From IMG/VR virus record IMGVR_UViG_3300044641_006763, positions 1 through 24,987 of that record: a stretch of DNA of 24,987 nucleotides; one strand, given 5' to 3'. The notes under the pieces were generated by a model. The model had not been told where the DNA came from. It did no database searches and was given only the letters and a program-made list of their open reading frames with translations. Numbering within the stretch: the stretch's first letter is position 1; the number at the start of each line of letters is the position of its first letter. The position numbers and the translations under genes were made by a program. This DNA comes from a virus. Below, piece by piece: positions 1 through 4,490 of the stretch.

Positions 1-77
1 CAGAGTCCGGTTTATTGCGTTTGTCTTGAAAACAAATGAGGGTAATACCTCCACTGGTTCGAATCCAGTCGCTTCCG
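1..77 (+). tRNA. tRNA-Ser(UGA), 5' end outside the window
   Basis: The window opens inside a tRNA. The anticodon stem TTTGT/ACAAA (20-24 with 32-36) encloses the loop CTTGAAA, giving anticodon TGA at 27-29, which reads UCA serine codons. A long variable arm (about 37-52) is typical of class II tRNA-Ser. The T arm ACTGG-TTCGAAT-CCAGT (53-69) is followed by the 3' acceptor strand CGCTTCC (70-76) and discriminator G77. No CCA is encoded. The 5' acceptor strand and part of the D arm lie upstream of the window. Confidence 0.88.
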
Positions 78-135
78 TTACAAATATTACAAAATTTTAG
101 ATTTTTTTAATTTATATTTTTGTATCCACACATAG

Positions 136-163
136 TTGACATTTGCAAAATACTTACTAACAT
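136..163 (+). promoter_or_regulatory. Candidate sigma70-type promoter TTGACA-N16-TAACAT
   Basis: A perfect -35 TTGACA (136-141) is followed after 16 bp by TAACAT (158-163), which matches four of six -10 positions. It lies directly upstream of the 50-aa gene that starts at 192. The -10 falls inside a perfect 10-bp inverted repeat at 150-176. Confidence 0.45.
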
Positions 164-176
164 AACTAGTAAGTAT
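150..176. repeat. Perfect 10-bp inverted repeat overlapping a promoter
   Basis: ATACTTACTA (150-159) and TAGTAAGTAT (167-176) are exact reverse complements separated by 7 nt. The repeat covers the candidate -10 and lies 15 nt before the ATG at 192. It could be an operator or, if transcribed, a leader hairpin. No U-tract follows, so it is not a standard terminator. Confidence 0.7.
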
Positions 177-191
177 CAAATTAAATTCCCA

Positions 192-344
192 ATGGATGAT
201 CACACTTACCAAAATTGGGTGAAAATTAAAGCAACCTTTGAAAACTCTGGTAATACTGATAATATGTTTTACCGAAGAGCGTGTGAAATAGTCAAAACCA
301 AAAAAGATCCTCTCGCAAAGTATCTTGGAGATAAGGATGACTAG
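192..344 (+). CDS. Small cyanophage-type protein of unknown function (50 aa)
   Basis: This 50-residue, charged, soluble protein begins MDDHTYQNW and contains NTDNMFYRRAC and a Lys-rich tail ending GDKDD. I place the start at ATG 192. An in-frame TTG at 120 would give 74 aa, but the extra N-terminus lies across the candidate promoter and the inverted repeat and looks like untranslated leader. I recognise it only as resembling short conserved proteins in cyanomyovirus genomes, and no function can be given. There is no clear Shine-Dalgarno sequence. Its stop overlaps the start of the next 28-aa reading frame (ATGACTAG, 337-344), which suggests translational coupling. Confidence 0.65.
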   Translation: MDDHTYQNWVKIKATFENSGNTDNMFYRRACEIVKTKKDPLAKYLGDKDD

Positions 345-423
345 AACAATTATATCTGCTGCTATCATTTTTGGATTAATTTCACTTTTTATTCAGTGGG
401 GTCTCACACACGCATATGGATAA
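337..423 (+). CDS. Putative 28-aa single-pass membrane peptide
   Basis: ATG 337 overlaps the previous stop and opens a 28-codon frame ending at TAA 421-423. After an MTRT head comes a continuous hydrophobic stretch (about residues 5-22, IISAAIIFGLISLF) and then a short polar tail, as in a single transmembrane helix. The start overlap and the membrane profile support it as a gene. The short length keeps this tentative. Function is unknown; another 28-aa membrane peptide occurs in the hli region at 23929-24015. Confidence 0.5.
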   Translation: MTRTIISAAIIFGLISLFIQWGLTHAYG

Positions 424-437
424 GCAAATATATAGTT

Positions 438-466
438 TTGCTATGACATGCTTGTATGAATATAAG
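438..466 (+). promoter_or_regulatory. Weak promoter candidate TTGCTA-N17-TATAAG
   Basis: TTGCTA (438-443, four of six) and TATAAG (461-466, five of six) are 17 bp apart. Transcription would begin near 473, inside the GGAGG at 471-475. The promoter would therefore suit the downstream tRNA better than the small gene at 484. It is a weak call. Confidence 0.25.
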
Positions 467-483
467 AATTGGAGGCGGGGGAT

Positions 484-600
484 ATGATTTTTCATATTGT
501 GGAGACACTTGCGAATAGTCCAGTTTGGTTGGGTCTTTGTGGAGGGGGCTTGATTATTCCACCAATCATTGGTATAATGCTCGTATACCGAACTAAATAA
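484..600 (+). CDS. Putative 38-aa membrane peptide with strong RBS
   Basis: ATG 484 is preceded by a strong Shine-Dalgarno GGAGG (471-475) with 8-nt spacing, one of the best ribosome-binding sites in the window. The 38-residue product has a hydrophobic core of about 20 residues (roughly 14-35, including GLIIPPIIGIMLVY) and ends YRTK, which suggests one membrane helix with a basic cytoplasmic tail. Function is unknown. It stops at 600, only 8 nt before tRNA-Pro, so the two are probably co-transcribed and separated by tRNA processing. Confidence 0.55.
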   Translation: MIFHIVETLANSPVWLGLCGGGLIIPPIIGIMLVYRTK

Positions 601-608
601 CGGTGTAA

Positions 609-680
609 CGGGGTGTAAGTCAGAGGTAGACGGCTTGCTTTGGGAGCAAGAAGACGCACGTTCGATCCGTGTCACCCCGA
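609..680 (+). tRNA. tRNA-Pro(UGG)
   Basis: A complete 72-nt cloverleaf. The acceptor stem CGGGGTG (609-615) pairs perfectly with CACCCCG (673-679), and the discriminator is A680. The C1-G72 first pair is the usual bacterial tRNA-Pro identity feature. Anticodon stem CTTGC/GCAAG (634-638 with 646-650) carries loop TTTGGGA with anticodon TGG (641-643) and G37. The T arm is GCACG-TTCGATC-CGTGT. No CCA is encoded. The D stem has one A-G mismatch at its base. Confidence 0.93.
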
Positions 681-682
681 TT

Positions 683-700
683 GCCAGTTTCTTCACTGGC
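683..700 (+). terminator. Hairpin just 3' of tRNA-Pro
   Basis: GCCAGT (683-688) and ACTGGC (695-700) form a perfect 6-bp stem around a TTCTTC loop, 3 nt after the tRNA. There is no U-run, so it may be a weak terminator or a processing/stability hairpin that separates the tRNA transcript from the promoter starting at 705. Confidence 0.4.
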
Positions 701-704
701 ACAC

Positions 705-733
705 TTGACACAAAGTCTCAAACACCCTATAAT
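705..733 (+). promoter_or_regulatory. Perfect-consensus sigma70 promoter
   Basis: TTGACA (705-710) and TATAAT (728-733) are separated by exactly 17 bp, a full consensus match. It should be read by unmodified host RNA polymerase with its major sigma factor, so it is expected to act early in infection. It drives the small genes starting at 756. Confidence 0.88.
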
Positions 734-755
734 ACATAGGTCAACATTTAAAACA

Positions 756-971
756 ATGTCTCTGATTCAAAAATTCAAAAAAGATGTTAGCACTCTTCGT
801 CTTGCTGCTAACGGGGAAATCTACCTTGATGTAAAGAGTCCGAAACTTTATAAAAAGGTTCGCCGCTACTATGAAAATGTAGGGGTTGTATTTTCGGGTG
901 ACCCCCTTGATGACTACGAAATGCTTATGGAGTACGTCGCTCAAGATCTTGAAACCGTAGAGGTTGCATGA
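756..971 (+). CDS. Hypothetical cyanophage protein (71 aa)
   Basis: This 71-aa soluble protein starts at ATG 756, about 15 nt downstream of the expected start of transcription from the perfect promoter. An in-frame upstream start at 669 would lie inside tRNA-Pro and is rejected. The N-terminal part is basic (MSLIQKFKKDVSTLRLAA) and the middle has KSPKLYKKVRRYYENVGV. The C-terminal third is strongly acidic (DPLDDYEMLMEYV, ending DLETVEVA). I do not recognise a family. Its stop overlaps the next start by four bases (ATGA, 968-971), so the two genes are coupled. Confidence 0.7.
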   Translation: MSLIQKFKKDVSTLRLAANGEIYLDVKSPKLYKKVRRYYENVGVVFSGDPLDDYEMLMEYVAQDLETVEVA

Positions 972-1210
972 AAACTAAAGTTCTTCTGGAACGTGAAGGA
1001 TACCGTTTTATTGAAGCGGGTATCCTTGAAATAAACGGCAAACTTGATTATCGTCTACAAAAGCAAAATTTTTATACCAAACGCTGGAATGACATTTATC
1101 TTTTTGATAATCAAATGCAGTGTTTAACTGCCATGGAAGATCATCAATATTGTCGTTGGTTAGATCCAGATCGAGTTCCTTGTTATGTAAGAGATACTGA
1201 TGATGATTAA
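968..1210 (+). CDS. Hypothetical cyanophage protein (80 aa)
   Basis: An 80-aa soluble protein translationally coupled to the gene before it through ATGA. It contains many aromatic and charged residues (KRWNDIYLFDNQM, YCRWLDPDRVPCYV) and an acidic end (RDTDDD). It has no membrane segment and no motif I can assign. It is probably transcribed from the promoter at 705. Downstream lies the first copy of the ATGACTTAAAACT element, which separates it from the next gene. Confidence 0.65.
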   Translation: MKTKVLLEREGYRFIEAGILEINGKLDYRLQKQNFYTKRWNDIYLFDNQMQCLTAMEDHQYCRWLDPDRVPCYVRDTDDD

Positions 1211-1220
1211 TAGTCTCGGT

Positions 1221-1266
1221 ATGACTTAAAACTAGCCCTGGTCGGTGATAAAATGCCCCCCTTATG
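1221..1266 (+). repeat. Intergenic element copy 1 (ATGACTTAAAACT ... TTATG)
   Basis: The 46-nt element begins ATGACTTAAAACT, contains CTGGTCGG, and ends in a C-rich stretch followed by CTTATG, where ATG 1264 is the start of the next gene. A diverged copy of nearly the same length lies at 1492-1536. In both copies the 5' end reads as a gene end (Met-Thr-stop) and the 3' end as a gene start. Confidence 0.6.
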
Positions 1267-1500
1267 TCTAAAGCAAGTATCCTAAGATACGTCGGGAACT
1301 TTCTCCTTTTACTTGGTTATCAAATCATGTTGTGGGGAGATTTTAAAAATGGTTTGATGATAAAATTTATTGGAGGACTACTCGGTATTCCTTTTGCTAT
1401 CAAACTCAAACTCTGGGATGTGCTATTTTTGATAGCATTCTTTGGTATTACTGAGGTATCAAAGTTAACCCAACTTTTATTGAGTCCTGGAATGACTTAA
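1264..1500 (+). CDS. Small membrane protein, two transmembrane helices (78 aa)
   Basis: A 78-aa hydrophobic protein. A first helix lies near residues 9-24 (YVGNFLLLLGYQIMLW). After a glycine-rich segment (FIGGLLGIPFAI) a second helix lies near residues 51-64 (WDVLFLIAFFGITEV). It ends in LLLSPGMT. Function is unknown and no family is recognised. The start is ATG 1264, at the end of repeat copy 1. The stop lies inside repeat copy 2, so the gene is a cassette bounded by the two repeats. Confidence 0.68.
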   Translation: MSKASILRYVGNFLLLLGYQIMLWGDFKNGLMIKFIGGLLGIPFAIKLKLWDVLFLIAFFGITEVSKLTQLLLSPGMT

Positions 1501-1536
1501 AACTTATACTGGTGGAGTCAAGTATGACCTCTTATG
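1492..1536 (+). repeat. Intergenic element copy 2, followed by an aborted reading frame
   Basis: The 45-nt copy starts with the same 13 bases, ATGACTTAAAACT, shares CTGGT, and ends with CTCTTATG. Its terminal ATG (1534) opens a frame that stops after six codons (MSLRHL). No gene follows, unlike copy 1. The sugar cassette begins about 150 nt further on. Confidence 0.6.
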
Positions 1537-1563
1537 AGTTTACGGCATCTCTAAAATGACGTT

Positions 1564-1622
1564 GGTGCGGATGGAGATTACTCCCGCCTGGTTTCTTGCC
1601 TCCAGTCAAAGGGCAAGTGGCG
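1564..1622 (+). ncRNA. Structured leader RNA candidate, possibly wcaG-type, with pseudoknot potential
   Basis: Helices visible by eye are as follows. GGAG/CTCC (1573-1576 with 1581-1584) is extended by GCG/CGC (1567-1569 with 1585-1587). CTTGCC/GGCAAG (1595-1600 with 1612-1617) is a second hairpin. CTGG at 1588-1591 is complementary to CCAG (1602-1605) in the loop of that hairpin, which would form an H-type pseudoknot. The stretch is more GC-rich than its surroundings and ends before a terminator. From published knowledge, the wcaG RNA motif occurs in cyanophages upstream of exopolysaccharide genes and light-induced genes. The match to that family is inferred from context and fold, not from a consensus alignment. 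Confidence 0.45.
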
Positions 1623-1636
1623 AGCCTGAGTTACAG

Positions 1637-1665
1637 AAGGTGGGTTGCATAAACCCACCTTTTTT
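1637..1665 (+). terminator. Strong rho-independent terminator
   Basis: AAGGTGGGTT (1637-1646) pairs perfectly over 10 bp with AACCCACCTT (1652-1661) around a GCATA loop and runs into a T tract to 1665. It closes the small-gene region and would stop or attenuate transcription entering the sugar cassette. Confidence 0.88.
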
Positions 1666-1673
1666 AGTATAAT
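1645..1673 (+). promoter_or_regulatory. Candidate promoter nested in the terminator
   Basis: TATAAT (1668-1673) is a perfect -10. Exactly 17 bp upstream is TTGCAT (1645-1650), a weak -35 lying in the terminator loop. TATAAAAA (about 1674-1681) also resembles the T4-type late element TATAAATA. Either could start the sugar operon at 1692. Confidence 0.45.
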
Positions 1674-1691
1674 TATAAAAAACGGATTAAT

Positions 1692-2198
1692 ATGAAAATC
1701 GGATTTAACTGCAGCTCGTTTGATTTATTTCATGCTGGGCATGTCACTATGCTCAAAATGGAAAAGGAGATGTGTGATTACTTAAAAGTAGCACTTCAAG
1801 TTGATCCTACAATCGATCGACCTGGTATTAAGAATAAACCAACGCAATCTGTATATGAGCGATATGTTCAATTGCAAGCTTGTAAATATGTCGATGAAAT
1901 TCTTGTGTATGAAACAGAAGAAGATCTTCTCAACTTAATTCAAACGCAAACAATTCATGTCAGATTTTTGAGTGAAGAATATAAAGATAAAGACTTTACT
2001 GGAAAACAATATTGCATTGATAATGGCATAGAACTTTTTTTTCATTTAAGAAAACATAAATATTCTTCAACAGAAATCAGAAATAGAGTTTATCAGTTAG
2101 AAAAACTAAAAAGAACTGAAAGACTAGAAGAGAGTGTGCTTGAGCAGTACTCTCCAGAACTTCTGGAAAAATATTCGGTTAAAACTGATCAATTATGA
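1692..2198 (+). CDS. Cytidylyltransferase-like protein (TagD/RfaE-type nucleotidyltransferase)
   Basis: A 168-aa nucleotidyltransferase of the HxGH superfamily, which transfers CMP or AMP from CTP or ATP to a phosphorylated small molecule. The N-terminal strand plus FDLFHAGH (residues 10-17) holds the catalytic HxGH. YERYVQLQACKYVDEI (55-70) matches the TagD-like core, and SSTEIR (125-130) stands where the family has its ISSTxIR nucleotide-binding motif. A charged tail of about 30 residues follows. The family includes glycerol-3-phosphate cytidylyltransferase and the RfaE C-terminal domain; the real substrate is unknown. It is the first gene of the sugar cassette and overlaps the next by ATGA. 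A hexose-1-phosphate thymidylyltransferase (RmlA type) is not present, so this protein should not be read as its replacement without testing. Confidence 0.82.
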   Translation: MKIGFNCSSFDLFHAGHVTMLKMEKEMCDYLKVALQVDPTIDRPGIKNKPTQSVYERYVQLQACKYVDEILVYETEEDLLNLIQTQTIHVRFLSEEYKDKDFTGKQYCIDNGIELFFHLRKHKYSSTEIRNRVYQLEKLKRTERLEESVLEQYSPELLEKYSVKTDQL

Positions 2199-3127
2199 CA
2201 ATATTAGTTACTGGCGGCGCAGGATTTATTGGAAGCAATCTTTTACATCATTTAGTTAATGTTATAGATGATGAAATTATTTGTATTGACAATTTGACTT
2301 ACGCATCTGATTGGCACAATATTCCAGATTCAGTCAAACTTTATACGACAGATATTGTTGATGAGCATAACTGCGAATATATTTTTAAAAAATATAAACC
2401 AAAAACAATCTTTCATTTAGCAGCAGAAAGTCATGTAGATAATTCAATTAAAGATTGTTCTAAATTTATTCATACTAATATTATTGGAACCGTCAATTTA
2501 CTTAAACTTTCTTTAAAGTATGAAATTGATCGTTTCATGCATATTTCAACTGATGAAGTTTATGGAACCATAGATGAAGATTCGTTTACAGAAAAATCAA
2601 ACTATGATCCTCGCAATCCTTACTCCGCATCAAAAGCTTCAAGTGATCATTTTGTGAAAGCATTTCATAATACTTATGGATTGCCTGTGATTATTACCAA
2701 CTGTTCAAATAACTACGGACCTAGACAATATAAAGAGAAATTAATTCCACAGACAATTTTAAATTTGCTCGATGGTAAAAAAGTTCCCATCTATGGTGAT
2801 GGAAAGCAAATCCGCGATTGGTTGTATGTGCAAGATCATTGTGAAGCACTTTTTGAGGTATGGAGTCGTGGGAGAATTGGGCAGAAATATAATATTGGTG
2901 GAGAATGTGAAGTAAAAAATATTGATTTGGTTAGAATGATTCTTGATTATTTGAATATGAGTGAAAATATGATAGAATATGTTAAAGATCGTCCAGGACA
3001 TGATCGAAGGTACTCAACGAGTATTACTAAAATTCGACATGAAATTAAATGGAATCCACGTTTCAATCTTGAAGAAGGTTTAGAAAAGACTATTAAATGG
3101 TATGAATGCAATCGGAACAACTCTTAA
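2195..3127 (+). CDS. rfbB: dTDP-glucose 4,6-dehydratase-like SDR
   Basis: A 310-aa extended short-chain dehydrogenase. GGAGFIG (residues 7-13) binds NAD. HLAAESHVD (74-82), STDEVYG (118-124), YSASK (143-147) and NNYGPRQ (172-178) are the standard RmlB motifs, and Thr119, Asp120 and Glu121 form the TDE dehydratase triad beside Tyr143 and Lys147. The reaction would convert dTDP-glucose to dTDP-4-keto-6-deoxyglucose, the branch point for rhamnose and other deoxysugars. At 310 residues it is somewhat shorter than typical RmlB (about 340-360). It overlaps the upstream gene by 4 bases and the 3,5-epimerase gene by 26. CDP-glucose 4,6-dehydratase is a related alternative; the E1-like 3-dehydrase later in the cassette would need a CDP-linked product. 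Confidence 0.88.
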   Translation: MTILVTGGAGFIGSNLLHHLVNVIDDEIICIDNLTYASDWHNIPDSVKLYTTDIVDEHNCEYIFKKYKPKTIFHLAAESHVDNSIKDCSKFIHTNIIGTVNLLKLSLKYEIDRFMHISTDEVYGTIDEDSFTEKSNYDPRNPYSASKASSDHFVKAFHNTYGLPVIITNCSNNYGPRQYKEKLIPQTILNLLDGKKVPIYGDGKQIRDWLYVQDHCEALFEVWSRGRIGQKYNIGGECEVKNIDLVRMILDYLNMSENMIEYVKDRPGHDRRYSTSITKIRHEIKWNPRFNLEEGLEKTIKWYECNRNNS

Positions 3128-3641
3128 AGATGTTTACATCATCACAAACAAAAAGTTTGAAGATGATAGGGGGTTTTTCATTGAAGTTTTCAATGATAAA
3201 AAGTTTGAAGCAATTACTGGTGTAAAAAATTTTGTTCAAGACAATCATTCACAGTCTGTTAAAGGTGTTTTAAGGGGACTTCATTATCAAGTTGAAAATC
3301 CTCAGGGTAAATTGGTTCGTTGTACTTCAGGAATTGTTTTGGATGTAGTAGTAGATCTTCGAGTATATTCTCCTACTTTTGGAAAACATACTAAAATTTT
3401 ACTTGATTCTAATGATAAGCAAGTATGGGTTCCTGCTGGGTTTGCACATGGGTTTTATGTTATTTCTGATGAAGCTGAAGTGACATATAAAATTACTGAT
3501 TATTATTATCCTGAGCATGAGAGAACTCTTTTGTGGAATGACTCTGTTCTTGATATTGATTGGGGTGTGGTGGGAGATCCAATACTCTCTCCAAAAGATA
3601 AACTTGGAAAAACGTTTATTAATTGTGAAAAATATGAATGA
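3102..3641 (+). CDS. rfbC: dTDP-4-dehydrorhamnose 3,5-epimerase-like protein
   Basis: A 179-aa RmlC cupin. DDRGFFIEVF (21-30), the QDNHSQS segment (46-52), RGLHYQ (58-63, catalytic His61), WVPAGFAHGF (109-118) and TYKITDYYYP (128-137, with candidate catalytic Tyr129 and Tyr134) follow the family order, and LSPKDK (162-167) supplies the likely partner Asp166. The length is close to the normal 180-185. It acts on the product of the preceding dehydratase, inverting C3 and C5 to give the L-series 4-keto sugar. The start at 3102 lies inside the end of the upstream gene; no later in-frame Met precedes the conserved core. Confidence 0.92.
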   Translation: MNAIGTTLKDVYIITNKKFEDDRGFFIEVFNDKKFEAITGVKNFVQDNHSQSVKGVLRGLHYQVENPQGKLVRCTSGIVLDVVVDLRVYSPTFGKHTKILLDSNDKQVWVPAGFAHGFYVISDEAEVTYKITDYYYPEHERTLLWNDSVLDIDWGVVGDPILSPKDKLGKTFINCEKYE

Positions 3642-4455
3642 TCAGATTTCTGTTTATGGTGCTACTGGTTTTATTGGTGGCACCTTTTGTAATATGTTCC
3701 CCGATGAAGTTGTTAAAATTTCTAGAGAGCAAAGAAAACCAAAATCAAAAAATATTCTTTATTTGATAAGTACAATTTCAAATTATAATGTATTTGATGA
3801 CTTGCATTTGGATGTGAATACTAATCTAACAATTTTGTTAGATGTGCTTCAATATTGTAAAGATAATGATATTGTCTTTAATTATGTTAGTACTGGTTTT
3901 GTCTATGGATCGGACATCTTATACGCAAAGGAAGATGATCCATGTGATCCGAAAGGATTTTATTCGATTACAAAAAGAACGGCCGAACAACTTTTAATTT
4001 CATTTTGCAAAACTTTTGATGTAAATTATCGTATTTTAAGAATTGCAAATGTATATGGACATGATAAAACAATATCTTCTAAAAAGAATGTTTTGGGATT
4101 TTTAGTTAGTTTAATGAAAGAAAATAAACCAATTACTCTTTATGATGATGGTATGCAACTGAGAGATTATATGCATGTAACAGATGTCTGTAGAGCAATT
4201 AAAATGGTAATGGATGGGGGAGAGGTAAATCAAATTTACAATATTGCAAGTGGAACTGCCTTACCTTTTAGAAGAATTATAGAAATGGTGAAAGAAATTC
4301 TTAACAGTAAAAGTGAATTACTTTCAGTTAAAACGCCAAAATTTAATCAAATTGCACAGGCAAAAAACTTTGCTTTGAATGCTGATAAACTTAAATCTTT
4401 AGGATTTGAACCTCAGGTCTCTTTAGAAAGAGGCTTGCAATCTGTTTGTTTATGA
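3634..4455 (+). CDS. NAD(P)-dependent extended SDR (sugar epimerase/reductase)
   Basis: A 273-aa extended SDR. GATGFIGG (9-16) binds the cofactor, STGFVYG (86-92) supplies the catalytic Ser/Thr, YSITK (110-114) the Tyr-Lys pair, and RIANVYG the substrate loop. I chose ATG 3634, which overlaps the epimerase stop by 8 bases; a longer frame exists upstream but lies wholly inside the epimerase gene. In the position directly after RmlB-like and RmlC-like genes this would be a natural 4-ketoreductase (RmlD role) or a dTDP-sugar reductase of another stereochemistry. The sequence shows the fold and active site but not the substrate. Confidence 0.78.
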   Translation: MNDQISVYGATGFIGGTFCNMFPDEVVKISREQRKPKSKNILYLISTISNYNVFDDLHLDVNTNLTILLDVLQYCKDNDIVFNYVSTGFVYGSDILYAKEDDPCDPKGFYSITKRTAEQLLISFCKTFDVNYRILRIANVYGHDKTISSKKNVLGFLVSLMKENKPITLYDDGMQLRDYMHVTDVCRAIKMVMDGGEVNQIYNIASGTALPFRRIIEMVKEILNSKSELLSVKTPKFNQIAQAKNFALNADKLKSLGFEPQVSLERGLQSVCL

Positions 4456-4490
4456 TGTAAAATATATACTAGGAGTAAATTTAATTTTCT

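Noticed and set aside
120-191. TTG-started extension of the 50-aa protein
   Set aside because: It covers the TTGACA promoter and the perfect inverted repeat, so this stretch is leader rather than coding sequence.
382-711. Minus-strand open frame of 109 codons over the 38-aa gene and tRNA-Pro
   Set aside because: It runs across a complete tRNA and a perfect promoter, has no family features, and every supported gene here is on the + strand.
669-755. N-terminal extension of the 71-aa protein starting inside tRNA-Pro
   Set aside because: It would overlap the tRNA 3' end and the promoter; the ATG at 756 lies right after the expected transcript start.
1500-1690. Glutamine (glnA) or downstream-peptide riboswitch, which are common in marine cyanobacteria and phages
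   Set aside because: The conserved core of those motifs as I remember it is not visible; the context before sugar genes fits a wcaG-type RNA better.
4465-4470. TATACT as a promoter -10 before the GDP-mannose 3,5-epimerase gene
   Set aside because: No acceptable -35 lies 16-18 bp upstream, so it is not reported as a promoter.
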